A stretch of DNA of 64,000 bases, taken from NCBI GenBank assembly GCA_965247065.1, contig CBDFGN010000006.1:3906001-3970000 (forward strand), in the 5' to 3' direction. The notes beneath the pieces were generated by a model that saw only the letters and a list, made by a program, of their open reading frames with translations, was not told the origin of the DNA and did not search any database. Positions 44,498 through 54,282 of the stretch are shown piece by piece (position 1 is the stretch's first letter; every line of letters starts with the position of its first letter). The position numbers and the translations under genes are program-made. Source of the stretch: CBDFGN01 sp965247065 (GTDB lineage Bacteria > Bacteroidota > Bacteroidia > Cytophagales > Cyclobacteriaceae).

Positions 44498-46036
44498 ATG
44501 CAATCAATTAGGGTACGATTTGCTCCCAGCCCAACCGGCCCATTACACATCGGTGGTTTAAGAACCGCACTTTATAATTATCTATTTGCCCGTAAACATC
44601 AAGGTGCTTTCATTGTACGGGTGGAAGACACGGATCAGAGTAGATTTGTGCAGGGAGCTGAAGAGTATATTCTTGATTCCTTGTCCTGGTGCAACATCAG
44701 TCCCGATGAAGGCCCAACTCAAGGCGGCTCATTTGGACCTTATCGCCAGTCTGAGCGCAGGGAGCTTTATCAGCAACAAGCCAAGGCTCTTATAGAAAAG
44801 GGAAATGCCTATTATGCCTTTGACTCACCTGATGAGTTGCAGGCGATGCGCGAAAAGCTCAAGGCGGCTAAGGTTGTAGCTTTGCATTACAATTCTATTA
44901 CCCGCTATACCATGAAGAATTCCTTGACGCTATCCCAGTCTGAAACACAGTCAAGATTGGAGTCCGGGAAGCCTTTTGTTGTTCGCCTGAAGGTACCTTC
45001 CAAGGACGAAATACGATTTAAGGATCTTATTCGCGGTTGGGTAAAGATTCATTCCTCCACGTTGGATGATAAGATCCTTTTAAAATCAGACGGAATGCCA
45101 ACCTACCACCTTGCCAATATCGTAGATGATCACCTGATGCAGATTACCCATGTCATCAGGGGTGAAGAATGGTTACCTTCGGCCCCATTACACACGTTGT
45201 TGTATGATTTACTGGGCTGGAAAGAAACGATGCCCCAGTTTGCCCATCTCCCTCTTTTGTTAAAACCAAATGGAAGCGGTAAGCTCAGCAAACGTGACGG
45301 TGAAAAACATGGTTTCCCTATTTTTCCGTTGGAATGGGACGATCCAGAAACTCTGCACAAATTTCCCGGATTCCGGGAAGCAGGATATATAGCTGAGGCA
45401 TTCACCAATTTCCTGGCTTTGCTGGGCTGGAATCCAGGCAACCAAAAGGAAATTTTCAGTCTTAACGAGTTGGTGGATAGTTTCTCTTTAGAACAGGTGA
45501 GCAAAGGAGGGGCCAAATTCGATATTGAGAAGGCCAAGTGGTTCAATGAACAATATTTGAGAAAAATTCCAACCTCAGAACTTGCCAACCAATTTTCCAA
45601 GATATTGTCCCAAAAGGAGGTGCAGTGTTCACCCAGGAAAGCAACAAGAATAGTGGAACTGCTTATAGAAAGAATCACTTTTGCCCACGAACTTTGGGAA
45701 AAAGGTCGATATTTTTTCGAGCCCCCGGAATTTTATGATCAAAAAATTGTTAATAAAAGGTGGAACACTGATACTTTGGAAGTCTTGAACAAACTGTGGC
45801 AGGCGATACGCAAGATTGAGCCCTTTGAAGCGGAAAATATCCGAAATTCGATAATGACTTCTTTGGCAGACCAGAAAGTTCAAATTGGTGGTCCATTGCA
45901 AGCGTTGAGACTTAGTCTAACCGGTTTGGGTGGGGGCCCGGACTTGATGACGATCATGGAGATCATCGGTAAGGACCAATCACTTGACAGGATTAAACTG
46001 GCTCAAACCCGATTAACTGAACATTTAGAGCATTAA
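44498..46036 (+). CDS. gltX: Glutamyl-tRNA synthetase
   Basis: A 512-residue class I aminoacyl-tRNA synthetase. The HIGH signature is present as FAPSPTGPLHIGGLRTALYN and the KMSKS signature as KLSKRDG. IVRVEDTDQSRF and TYHLANIVDDHLMQITHVIRGEEWLPS are further family segments. The C-terminal anticodon-binding domain is complete (ending DRIKLAQTRLTEHLEH). The length is normal for Bacteroidota. A small conserved gene follows after 5 bases. Confidence 0.97.
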   Translation: MQSIRVRFAPSPTGPLHIGGLRTALYNYLFARKHQGAFIVRVEDTDQSRFVQGAEEYILDSLSWCNISPDEGPTQGGSFGPYRQSERRELYQQQAKALIEKGNAYYAFDSPDELQAMREKLKAAKVVALHYNSITRYTMKNSLTLSQSETQSRLESGKPFVVRLKVPSKDEIRFKDLIRGWVKIHSSTLDDKILLKSDGMPTYHLANIVDDHLMQITHVIRGEEWLPSAPLHTLLYDLLGWKETMPQFAHLPLLLKPNGSGKLSKRDGEKHGFPIFPLEWDDPETLHKFPGFREAGYIAEAFTNFLALLGWNPGNQKEIFSLNELVDSFSLEQVSKGGAKFDIEKAKWFNEQYLRKIPTSELANQFSKILSQKEVQCSPRKATRIVELLIERITFAHELWEKGRYFFEPPEFYDQKIVNKRWNTDTLEVLNKLWQAIRKIEPFEAENIRNSIMTSLADQKVQIGGPLQALRLSLTGLGGGPDLMTIMEIIGKDQSLDRIKLAQTRLTEHLEH

Positions 46037-46041
46037 CATTT

Positions 46042-46266
46042 ATGGGAAAACGTAAGACGGATACAACCGGGAAACCCAAGGTGGATCCCGAACTGGACGG
46101 TTTCGACATCAAAATTGATTCTTTCGGCGAGATAAGGAGCAATTTCGACGTCGGCCGTATTAATAAATTCCTTGACGCAAGAGTGGATGATAAGAAGCTC
46201 AAGAATCGAGGGGATCTCGGCGTTGACAAAGAGGATAAGGATTCAGAAACCCCGGCGTCCGAATAA
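46042..46266 (+). CDS. Small conserved Bacteroidota protein downstream of gltX
   Basis: 74 residues, mostly charged. The core PELDGFDIKIDSFGEIRSNFDVGRINKFLDARVDDKKL looks conserved in form (an alternating hydrophobic pattern), and I recall similar small proteins in this phylum, although no function is known to me. The N- and C-termini are lysine- and acid-rich and probably disordered. It begins 5 bases after the gltX stop, so it is likely co-expressed. Confidence 0.65.
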   Translation: MGKRKTDTTGKPKVDPELDGFDIKIDSFGEIRSNFDVGRINKFLDARVDDKKLKNRGDLGVDKEDKDSETPASE

Positions 46267-46827
46267 CACCAGGCTTTGGAAACTTCCATTGCTGGTCATG
46301 TAGGATTTCCTACCAGAACAAGGGCCATTGAAGTCGGCGTTCCGAAAATCGCCAACATGGATTAAGGTGCCTGGTGGGAATCCTCTGACCTGGGACAAGA
46401 TCAAACTCCCTTGGAATCAGCATTGGCACATTCCAACAGCACTAACTCATCAGATTTAGAAACAGGCCAAAGAATTCCTTGAGGCTGTATATTTTGAAGG
46501 CCAGTCGAATCATCACAACACCCCCAACCAGACTCAATCATTGGGTCCACCAGACCTTTTGTGATCAAAAGGTCCGAAACAATGGATTCATTCAGCATCA
46601 GAACCTCCGATCAAACCGATGATTGAGATGATACTGTGACCAGCCGATAGAGACGGGGATGTTCCAGGAGTCGCGGCAACCACGATTTGATGTTATCACC
46701 CCCCAGGAAGCTGTGAGCAGATAATATAATGCCCAGGGCCAATGCCACCGTAAAACAAGGTATCATTCTTCTAGAGTTAAGAGTGGAAGCCAGTCCATGA
46801 TTAAGACGACAATTTTTTCTATTTTGA
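46267..46827. other. Gene-free stretch between the gltX group and the saccharopine-dehydrogenase-like gene
   Basis: About 560 bases without a convincing gene. Short open frames on the minus strand (46401-46598 and a frame running into 46901) show no family features and one overlaps the start of the next gene. No tRNA, hairpin with T-run or repeat was recognised. A TATTTTG box, one base short of the usual spacing, lies just before the next ATG. Confidence 0.45.
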
Positions 46828-48054
46828 ATGACGATTATGGCTGCGATAAAATTAGGAATAATCAAGGAAGGCAAAATACCAGTAGACCGCCGGGTTCCCA
46901 TAACTCCTAGCCAGGCTCGATTGGTGCAAGAGCAGTTCCCGAACTTGCGGATCCATGTTCAGGGCAGCGATATTCGTTGTTTCGAAGACCAGGATTATGC
47001 TGAAGCCGGAATACCAATAGTTGAGGATCTCACCGATTGCAATGTAATTCTTGGAGTCAAAGAGGTTCCAATCGACCAGCTGATCGATAATAAGACCTAC
47101 TTTTTCTTTAGCCACACCATTAAGAAGCAGGAATACAACAGGGATCTTCTGCTCAACATTATTGACAAGAAAATACGACTAATTGATTATGAAATGTTGA
47201 CAAATTCCAACGGCTCCAGAATTATCGCTTTCGGGAGGTATGCTGGTATTGTAGGTGCGTACAATGGAATTCTGACCTTCGGTCGCAGATATAATCTATT
47301 TCATCTGAGGCCACCCCACGAGTGTTTTGATCTGAAAGATCTCAAAACCGAGTTTATAAAGGTGAATTTGCCTCCGGTGAAGGTCGCGTTAACAGGAGGT
47401 GGCCGGGTAGCTAAAGGTGCCATCGAGGTACTACATGGTATGAAAATCAGGCACGTTAGTCCAGCTAAGTACCTAGAGGATCTGTTCCATGAGCCAACAT
47501 TCACTCAGCTTAATAGCCGGGATTATCATTTGCACAAACAGGGAAGGGAGTTCAGCAGGGCAGAATTCTTCGAAAGGCCGCAGAATTACAAATCTAATTT
47601 TGAATCGTTTGCCCAGGTTACCGATATATTAATCGCAGCCGCTTATTGGGATCCTGACGCGCCAGTGTTGTTCACCCGCCATGATGTCCTTCAAAGGGAC
47701 TTCAGTATCAAGGTCATTGCCGACATTACTTGCGATGTAGAGGGCTCCATACCTTCGACCAAAAAGTCTTCGACCATCGAGGACGCTATATATGATTACA
47801 ATCCTAGTGAGGATACAATTGAGCTGCCCTTTTCTGACGAGGCCAACATCTCGGTTATGGCTATCGATAACCTACCTGGAGAATTACCCCGGGATGCTTC
47901 CCAGGATTTTGGCGACCAGTTAATCTCCCAGGTACTGCCTCGGTTATTTGATAATGATCAATCCGGAATCCTGGAAAGGGCAACGATAACCAAGGACGGT
48001 AGGCTGACCGAACCCTTTGCCTATTTAAAAGACTTTGTTGATGGGTCCGAATAG
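46828..48054 (+). CDS. AlaDH/PNT-superfamily NAD(P)-dependent oxidoreductase, saccharopine dehydrogenase (Lys1)-like
   Basis: A 408-residue protein of the alanine dehydrogenase / transhydrogenase superfamily. The N-terminal KLGIIKEGKIPVDRRVPITPSQARLV is the substrate-domain signature, with FFFSHTIKKQEYNR (the Lys1-type SHT...Q loop) and LIDYEMLTNSNGSRIIAFGRYAG. The Rossmann part has ALTGGGRVAKGAIEVL. This pattern is closest to lysine-forming saccharopine dehydrogenases and the LKR domain, but the protein may act on another amino acid. The ATG at 46828 or the one 9 bases later could be the start. It converges on rho. Confidence 0.75.
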   Translation: MTIMAAIKLGIIKEGKIPVDRRVPITPSQARLVQEQFPNLRIHVQGSDIRCFEDQDYAEAGIPIVEDLTDCNVILGVKEVPIDQLIDNKTYFFFSHTIKKQEYNRDLLLNIIDKKIRLIDYEMLTNSNGSRIIAFGRYAGIVGAYNGILTFGRRYNLFHLRPPHECFDLKDLKTEFIKVNLPPVKVALTGGGRVAKGAIEVLHGMKIRHVSPAKYLEDLFHEPTFTQLNSRDYHLHKQGREFSRAEFFERPQNYKSNFESFAQVTDILIAAAYWDPDAPVLFTRHDVLQRDFSIKVIADITCDVEGSIPSTKKSSTIEDAIYDYNPSEDTIELPFSDEANISVMAIDNLPGELPRDASQDFGDQLISQVLPRLFDNDQSGILERATITKDGRLTEPFAYLKDFVDGSE

Positions 48055-48112
48055 GATTTGAATAGACTTATCGCCTGAAAAGCTTGGCGAGAGGAGATTT
48101 AGCATCGAAGGC

Positions 48113-49813
48113 TTACCCGTTCATCGAAATCAGGAACTCCTCATTGTTCCTAGTGCCCTTCATCTTGTCCAACAGGAATTCCATTGCCTCGTTAGAATTC
48201 ATATCGGACATAAATTTTCGAAGGATCCAAACGCGGGACAACTCCTCTTTGTCTATGAGCAGTTCTTCCCTTCGAGTACCCGAAGAGGGGACATCCATTG
48301 CGGGCCAAACTCGTTTGTTGGCCAACTTACGATCCAGCTGCAATTCCATGTTTCCAGTTCCCTTAAATTCTTCAAAGATCACCTCGTCCATTTTGGAACC
48401 AGTCTCTATCAGGGCAGTGGCAATAATGGTCAGGGATCCACCTCCTTCCACATTCCGGGCGGCTCCAAAAAATCTCTTAGGCTTATGAAGTGCATTGGCA
48501 TCAACCCCACCCGATAAAATCTTGCCAGAGGAAGGCACAACGGTATTATGGGCGCGGGCCAGTCGAGTAATAGAGTCAAGTAGAATGACCACATCATGAC
48601 CGCACTCTACCATTCTCTTGGCTTTACTGAGGACAATGCTGGAGACCTTCACGTGTCTCTCGGCCTGCTCATCGAAGGTGGATGAAATAACTTCGGCCTT
48701 GACGTTACGCGCCATATCGGTGACTTCTTCCGGTCGTTCGTCAATCAGCAAGATCATCAGATATACCTCTGGATGGTTCTCGGAAATCGCATTGGCGATT
48801 AGCTGCAGCAAAACGGTCTTACCTGTCTTGGGCTGAGCCACAATCATACCCCTTTGACCTTTCCCAATTGGTGAAAAAAGATCAAGAATTCGAGTGGAAT
48901 AGTTGTCCGCTTTAGTACTAAGTCTCAGCTTTTCTTCCGGGAACAGAGGCGTCAAATAGTTGAAAGGAACCCGGTCCCTAATTTCATCGGTTGTCTTACC
49001 GTTGACGGCATCCACTCTGAGCAAAGCAAAATACTTCTCTCCTTCCTTCGGCGGCCTTATTTGGCCCTGTACGGTGTCGCCAGTCTTGAGGCTAAACAGC
49101 TTGATCTGGGATGGTGAAACATAGATATCATCGGGACTGGCCAGGTAATTGTAGTCTGAAGATCGAAGAAAGCCGTAGCCATCCTGCATAATTTCCAGGA
49201 CTCCCTCGTTCTCGATTACTCCATCGAATTCCTTTATGACCTTGAATACCTCCCTCTTTTTGCTCCTGTCGGTTCTATCAGCCTTATCCGTCCTTTCTGA
49301 TCGGTCAGACCTATCTGACCGATCGGTTCTCTCCGGCCGCGCAGCCTGATCCGTCTTCTCTGGCGAATCGGTGATCCCGGCTTGATTTGGCCCCTTCTTC
49401 TCTGAATCGGTTGCTGCTTTATCTTCTTCATCGGATTTATTGTCGGACGGGGTCTCTGTTCCGGTAATGACGGTTTGCTCTTGAAACGATGTAATGCTTT
49501 TGTCTACCTCCAGATCAAATGACTCCAAAAGATCCTCGGCAGTTTCTGACTTAGGATCCGATTCTACGGCAGTTTCTGACTTAGGATCCGATTCTACGGC
49601 AGTTTCCACCGTCACTTTCGGCGCTGGTGCAGTTTGGTTTTGAGATTCTTTGTTTTTGGGCAAATCCTCCTCCGCAGTTACCGCCTGCTTGTCAAGGATC
49701 TTGTAAATCAGCTCCTGTTTGGGAAGCTTTTTATAGTCCTTAATTCCAAGCTTCTCTGCAATTTCCTTTAGCTCGGAAAGCAGACTTACATTGAGTTCTT
49801 CAATATTGTACAT
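48113..49813 (-). CDS. rho: Transcription termination factor Rho with long low-complexity insert
   Basis: A hexameric RNA helicase of 566 residues, against about 420 in E. coli. Residues 1-45 form the Rho N domain (LLSELKEIAEKLGIKDYKKLP). Residues about 46-187 are a disordered acidic-then-polyampholytic insert: a perfect repeat TAVESDPKSE x2 at 71-90 and a run of TDRSDRSDRSERTDKADRT-like units at 162-185. The S1-like RNA-binding domain (GVLEIMQDGYGFLRSSDYNY) and the ATPase follow, with Walker A QPKTGKT at 327-333 and DSITRLARAHN. Such inserts are common in Bacteroidota Rho. Confidence 0.97.
   Translation of the reverse strand: MYNIEELNVSLLSELKEIAEKLGIKDYKKLPKQELIYKILDKQAVTAEEDLPKNKESQNQTAPAPKVTVETAVESDPKSETAVESDPKSETAEDLLESFDLEVDKSITSFQEQTVITGTETPSDNKSDEEDKAATDSEKKGPNQAGITDSPEKTDQAARPERTDRSDRSDRSERTDKADRTDRSKKREVFKVIKEFDGVIENEGVLEIMQDGYGFLRSSDYNYLASPDDIYVSPSQIKLFSLKTGDTVQGQIRPPKEGEKYFALLRVDAVNGKTTDEIRDRVPFNYLTPLFPEEKLRLSTKADNYSTRILDLFSPIGKGQRGMIVAQPKTGKTVLLQLIANAISENHPEVYLMILLIDERPEEVTDMARNVKAEVISSTFDEQAERHVKVSSIVLSKAKRMVECGHDVVILLDSITRLARAHNTVVPSSGKILSGGVDANALHKPKRFFGAARNVEGGGSLTIIATALIETGSKMDEVIFEEFKGTGNMELQLDRKLANKRVWPAMDVPSSGTRREELLIDKEELSRVWILRKFMSDMNSNEAMEFLLDKMKGTRNNEEFLISMNG
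49541..49600. repeat. Two perfect 30-base tandem copies within rho
   Basis: The 30 bases at 49541-49570 are repeated exactly at 49571-49600 and continue for 6 more matching bases. The unit encodes ten residues (TAVESDPKSE in the protein), so copy-number change would keep the reading frame. It lies in the disordered insert of Rho. Confidence 0.95.
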
Positions 49814-50044
49814 GGACTAATTAGTAAGGTTAAAGCTCTGAGAATAGCTTTACTATGAAATGATGATTCTATTAATAAATGAAAAAGACTAAGGGCGAGT
49901 TATGTTAGATGCTATAAGCTATAGTCGAAAGATATTGCAATAATATGTCAACTGGGAATAGTAACCAAGTGCTGAACCTATATTCTGATTCTTGGAATCC
50001 CCTTTAAACGGGCCTGAATGTTCCCAATTCCCCTCAAAATCCCT

Positions 50045-50052
50045 TATTTTTG
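50045..50052 (+). promoter_or_regulatory. Putative promoter for serS
   Basis: TATTTTTG matches TAnnTTTG and lies 21 bases before the serS ATG, leaving a very short leader. No clear -33 TTG was found. Confidence 0.4.
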
Positions 50053-50073
50053 CGAATCTAAAATCGAGGGTGA

Positions 50074-51348
50074 ATGTTGTTAGTTTCTCAAATAAAGGAA
50101 GATAAACTAAAGGTAATAAACGGCCTGTTGAAGAAAAAGTTCACCGAGCCGGAAAAAGAGATAGATAAGGTATTGCACTTGGATGACCTCCGCAAGTCAA
50201 CTCAATCTCAACTAGATCAAATTTTGGCCGAGACAAATCAAAAAGCAAAGCTGATCGGCTCTTTGATCCAGAATGGGAAAAAGGAAGAAGCCGAGGAGGC
50301 AAAATCAGAAACCGCAAAGCTCAAGACTCGGGCGAAGTCGCTACAGGAAACGATGCAAAGTCATGAGCAGGACCTCCGGGAGGCATTATTGAACATTCCC
50401 AATGTTCCCAACGGTCTGGTTCCTAATGGAAGTACCCCAGGAGATAACCAGCTTCTATACCAGACCGATAGCTTACCCGACCTGGATCCAGGGGCCCTGC
50501 CGCATTGGGAGTTGATAAAGAAGTATGACATAATAGACTTTGAACTGGGCAACAAGATAACCGGCGCTGGATTCCCGGTCTACAAGGATAAAGGAGCCAA
50601 ACTGCAGCGGGCCTTGATTAATTTCTTTCTGGAAGAAGCTGAAAAGGCTGGCTACATTGAAATTCAGCCCCCGGTGCTGGTGAACCAGGATTCTGGATAC
50701 GGAACCGGACAATTACCTGATAAGGAGGGCCAAATGTATGGCCTTAAGGATGAAGACCTGTATCTCATCCCGACGGCCGAAGTACCCATAACCAATTTGT
50801 ATCGGGATGTAATTATCCCTGAGCGGGATCTACCCATCAAGAATGTTGGGTATTCCAATTGTTTCCGTAGGGAAGCGGGTTCGTGGGGATCCCATGTTAG
50901 AGGGCTTAATCGCCTCCATCAGTTTGATAAGGTGGAAATCGTTCAGGTTCGGAAACCGGAGAATTCTTATCAGGCTTTCGATGAGATGTGCGATCATGTT
51001 CAGGGACTGTTACAGAAACTAGAGTTGCCCTACAGAATGGTCAGACTCTGTGGGGGTGACCTGGGTTTTACCAATGCGATGACCCATGATATGGAAGTCT
51101 ATTCCGCAGGGCAAAAAAAGTGGCTGGAGGTGAGTTCAGTAAGTAACTTCGAGGCATATCAGGCCAACCGGCTACGTTTGAGGTACAAAGGATCCGACAA
51201 CAAAACCCAGCTACTACATACTTTGAATGGCAGCGCCCTGGCGCTGCCCAGAATCATGGCAGCTCTTTTAGAAAACAATCAGACCGATCAAGGAATCAAC
51301 ATTCCGGAAATCCTGGAAGCCTATACAAGATTTGCTCGCATACCTTAA
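50074..51348 (+). CDS. serS: Seryl-tRNA synthetase
   Basis: A 424-residue class II synthetase. The N-terminal 100 residues form the tRNA-binding coiled coil (KLIGSLIQNGKKEEAEEAKSET). Motif 2 is seen in CFRREAGSWGSHVRGLNRLHQF and motif 3 in NGSALALPRIMAALLENNQ. PTAEVPITNLYRD and the serine-specific SSVSNFEAYQANRL are present. The ATG at 50074 gives the family start. Normal length. Confidence 0.97.
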   Translation: MLLVSQIKEDKLKVINGLLKKKFTEPEKEIDKVLHLDDLRKSTQSQLDQILAETNQKAKLIGSLIQNGKKEEAEEAKSETAKLKTRAKSLQETMQSHEQDLREALLNIPNVPNGLVPNGSTPGDNQLLYQTDSLPDLDPGALPHWELIKKYDIIDFELGNKITGAGFPVYKDKGAKLQRALINFFLEEAEKAGYIEIQPPVLVNQDSGYGTGQLPDKEGQMYGLKDEDLYLIPTAEVPITNLYRDVIIPERDLPIKNVGYSNCFRREAGSWGSHVRGLNRLHQFDKVEIVQVRKPENSYQAFDEMCDHVQGLLQKLELPYRMVRLCGGDLGFTNAMTHDMEVYSAGQKKWLEVSSVSNFEAYQANRLRLRYKGSDNKTQLLHTLNGSALALPRIMAALLENNQTDQGINIPEILEAYTRFARIP

Positions 51349-51386
51349 TTTGGCCGGTTTGAGAGACAATTAACTCGAAAAAAGAA

Positions 51387-53531
51387 ATGAAGCATATCAA
51401 AGTCCCATTAATTTGGTCTTTGGCTGTTGGCTTGAGTTGCCAAAGCCCGGAAACGACGACCCAATCGGTTGTCAAATATCCGGAGACTCGCAAGGTCGAT
51501 ACGGTTAGCACATACTTTGGTCAACGGGTGCTTGATCCCTATCGTTGGTTGGAGGATGACAACTCGGATGAGACCGCCTCATGGGTGAACGCCCAGAACG
51601 AGGTGACCTTTGACTACTTGCGAGAAATCCCGTATAGGGAGACGATCCGCGCACGGATGGAAAAGCTGTGGAATTACGAAAAATACCGCGCTCCTTTCAA
51701 AGGCGGCGAATATTATTTCTTTTACAAAAACGGTGGCTTACAAAACCAGGATGTTCTTTATTATCAACGAGGGATTGCCGGTGCCCCCAAAACATTACTT
51801 GACCCAAATACCTTGTCCTCCGATGGCACTGTGGCAATATCGGAAGCTACCCCCTCCGCTGACGGCAAATTCTTCGCTTACCAGGTCTCGACCTCGGGGT
51901 CTGACTGGAGGGAAATCAGGGTCTTGGAGGTGGAATCAAGGGCTTCGCTTGCCGATGAGGTCGACTGGGTGAAGTTTTCTGTCATTTCCTGGTACAAAGA
52001 CGGCTTTTATTATGGCCGATTTGACGAACCGAAAGAAGGTGATGAACTTAAATCCAGTAATACTTTTCACAAAATATACTATCATAAACTTGGGACTTAT
52101 CAGGCTGACGATACCCTGGTTTTCCAGAATATTGAGGATGGTCAAAGGACCTTTTCAGCCGAGGTCACCGAAGACCAAAGATTTCTGATCGTCTCCGGCG
52201 CCAAGGGCACTAGCGGCAATTCTTTGAATATTAAGGATTTGTCCGATCCTGGAAACCAGTTTGTGCCAATGGTAGAAGATTTTGACAATGATCATCTTTT
52301 GGTCGGAAGTGAAGGAGAGTACCTTTACTTTCAAACCAATCTCGGAGCCTCTAACCAAAGACTGGTGAAGTTCCGGATAGATGACCTGGAGATCGAACAC
52401 TGGGAGGACGTAATTCCGGAGTCCCAGAATGTTTTAGAGGCCACAATGGCCGGCGGTAAAATATTCGCCAACTACCTCGTGGATGCCAAGACTGAAGTAA
52501 AACAATATGACCTGGATGGGAACTATGAATTCACGGTGGACCTACCGGGTATAGGCACGGCTTACGGTTTTGAGGGCGGCAAGGACCAAGCAGATCTATT
52601 TTACTCATTTACTTCCTTTACGTATCCTTTGACGGTTTTTCATTACGATCCACTAAGCGGAAAATCAGAGCTGAAACGGCAACCACAAGTAGACTTCAAC
52701 GCCGAGGATTTTGAGGTAAAGCAGGAGTTCTATCAATCCAAGGATGGCACGCGCGTCCCGATGTTCATTATTCATAAGAAAGGCCTGGAAATGAATGGAA
52801 GAAACCCAACCATTTTGTATGGCTACGGCGGATTCAACATTAGCCTAACACCCTCATTTAACATTACCCGAATAGTTTGGATGGAAAATGGGGGAGTTTA
52901 TGCTATTCCGAGTCTGCGGGGAGGAGGCGAGTATGGGGAAGAATGGCATGAAGCCGGAACCAAGCTAGAAAAGCAAAACGTCTTCGATGACTTCATCGCC
53001 GCCGCGGAGCACCTGACTGAGCAACGATACACCTCCGCTGATTATCTTGCATTATTTGGTGGATCAAACGGGGGACTCCTGGTAGGAGCAACTATCACCC
53101 AGAAGCCGGACATTTGCAAAGTCGCCTTACCGGCCGTTGGTGTCATGGACATGCTTCGATATCAGGAATTTACTATAGGATGGGCTTGGGCGAGTGATTA
53201 TGGAACGGCCAATGATTCGAAAGCAATGTTTGACTATCTGCGAGGATATTCTCCTCTTCATAATCTTAAGGAAGGGGTTTCTTATCCCGCAACCCTGATC
53301 ACCACGGCCGATCATGATGACCGGGTTGTACCAGCTCATTCTTTCAAATTCGCGGCCACGCTCCAAGAAAGACACAATGGTACCAACCCGGTTCTTATTC
53401 GAATTGATACCAAGGCAGGGCACGGGGGAGGCAAGCCAACTTCCAAAATAATAGAAGAGTATGCTGATCGATGGTCATTCGCCTGGTACAACATGGGTGT
53501 TATCCCTGAATTTGCTAAGGTTGCTATGTGA
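51387..53531 (+). CDS. Prolyl oligopeptidase (S9A), lipoprotein form
   Basis: 714 residues. The N-terminus is a lipoprotein signal (WSLAVGLSC, Cys18), so the enzyme is probably membrane-anchored in the periplasm or on the surface. VSTYFGQRVLDPYRWLEDDNS opens the seven-bladed propeller. The alpha/beta-hydrolase domain follows YGYGGFN, with the nucleophile Ser560 in GGSNGG, the Asp in HDDRVVPAHS and the His in AGHGGG. It cleaves after proline in short peptides. The GNAT gene starts within its stop (TGATG). Confidence 0.94.
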   Translation: MKHIKVPLIWSLAVGLSCQSPETTTQSVVKYPETRKVDTVSTYFGQRVLDPYRWLEDDNSDETASWVNAQNEVTFDYLREIPYRETIRARMEKLWNYEKYRAPFKGGEYYFFYKNGGLQNQDVLYYQRGIAGAPKTLLDPNTLSSDGTVAISEATPSADGKFFAYQVSTSGSDWREIRVLEVESRASLADEVDWVKFSVISWYKDGFYYGRFDEPKEGDELKSSNTFHKIYYHKLGTYQADDTLVFQNIEDGQRTFSAEVTEDQRFLIVSGAKGTSGNSLNIKDLSDPGNQFVPMVEDFDNDHLLVGSEGEYLYFQTNLGASNQRLVKFRIDDLEIEHWEDVIPESQNVLEATMAGGKIFANYLVDAKTEVKQYDLDGNYEFTVDLPGIGTAYGFEGGKDQADLFYSFTSFTYPLTVFHYDPLSGKSELKRQPQVDFNAEDFEVKQEFYQSKDGTRVPMFIIHKKGLEMNGRNPTILYGYGGFNISLTPSFNITRIVWMENGGVYAIPSLRGGGEYGEEWHEAGTKLEKQNVFDDFIAAAEHLTEQRYTSADYLALFGGSNGGLLVGATITQKPDICKVALPAVGVMDMLRYQEFTIGWAWASDYGTANDSKAMFDYLRGYSPLHNLKEGVSYPATLITTADHDDRVVPAHSFKFAATLQERHNGTNPVLIRIDTKAGHGGGKPTSKIIEEYADRWSFAWYNMGVIPEFAKVAM

Positions 53532-53977
53532 TGCACATACGCCCAGGTGAGAAGCAGGACCTACCTCAGGTTTTTGAACTAATAAAAGAGCTGGCTGAAT
53601 ACGAGCGGGCAGCAGATCAGGTAACAAATACACTTGAAGAATTGGAGAAAGATGGCTTTGGACCAAACCCGGTTTTTGGTTTTTTGGTTGCCTTGAATTC
53701 TAATGAGATCGTGGGCCTTTCGTTATATTATTACCGTTATTCGACTTGGAAGGGTAAACGGCTGTACCTGGAAGACATAATAGTCACAGATAAACAAAGA
53801 GGCCGGGGATTTGGAAAGAAATTGTTTGACCGAACCATTGACATCGCCAAAGAAAACAATTGCACCGGGATGATGTGGCAGGTTTTGGACTGGAATGAGC
53901 CGGCAATTGATTTCTATAAGAGGTACAAGGCAACTTTGGATGGTGAATGGATCAATTGTCATCTGGATTTTGACTAG
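53531..53977 (+). CDS. GNAT-family N-acetyltransferase
   Basis: 148 residues from the ATG at 53531; a GTG directly before it is also possible. The acetyl-CoA-binding motif A is visible as EDIIVTDKQRGRGFGKKLFD, followed by GMMWQVLDWNEPAIDFYKRY. The sequence resembles the small spermidine/diamine acetyltransferase-like group, but the substrate is not known. The start overlaps the peptidase stop, and the end overlaps the opposite gene by 4 bases. Confidence 0.9.
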   Translation: MHIRPGEKQDLPQVFELIKELAEYERAADQVTNTLEELEKDGFGPNPVFGFLVALNSNEIVGLSLYYYRYSTWKGKRLYLEDIIVTDKQRGRGFGKKLFDRTIDIAKENNCTGMMWQVLDWNEPAIDFYKRYKATLDGEWINCHLDFD

Positions 53978-54282
53978 TCCACGGACTCCAGAACTGTCCT
54001 AAACGCAACGAATCTATCTCGATATCTCTGGACATGCTTATCGATCAGGCCGGAGGCAAAATTCTCCAGGTAATCATCCAACTCCTTTATTGAATCGGCA
54101 AAGTACTGGATGGAATATGTGGCCCCCTGTCCTTCCTCCAAAGGAGATATCAATTTGAACAGGTTATTTTGAATAAACATCCCGGTTGCCAATACCTCTG
54201 GTATATGAACCGTTCGCATCCAATCCAGCCATTCCAATTCGCAGTCTTTGTCAATGTTAATGGTTACGTTATATAGAATCAT
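53974..54282 (-). CDS. DUF4286-family protein
   Basis: A 102-residue ferredoxin-fold-like protein starting MILYNVTINIDKDCELEWLDWM and containing HIPEVLATGMF and TYSIQYFADS, the pattern of DUF4286, found widely in Bacteroidota. Function unknown; no catalytic residues or signal peptide seen. Single gene, convergent with the GNAT gene. A TAACTTTG box on the minus strand at 54342-54335, about 53 bases upstream, may be its promoter. Confidence 0.85.
   Translation of the reverse strand: MILYNVTINIDKDCELEWLDWMRTVHIPEVLATGMFIQNNLFKLISPLEEGQGATYSIQYFADSIKELDDYLENFASGLIDKHVQRYRDRFVAFRTVLESVD

Noticed and set aside
46401..46901. Two minus-strand open frames upstream of the saccharopine-dehydrogenase-like gene
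   Set aside because: One overlaps the start of that gene, neither has family features, and their start codons are weak.
49541..49600. CRISPR-like repeat
   Set aside because: Only two directly adjacent copies without spacers, lying inside the coding sequence of rho.
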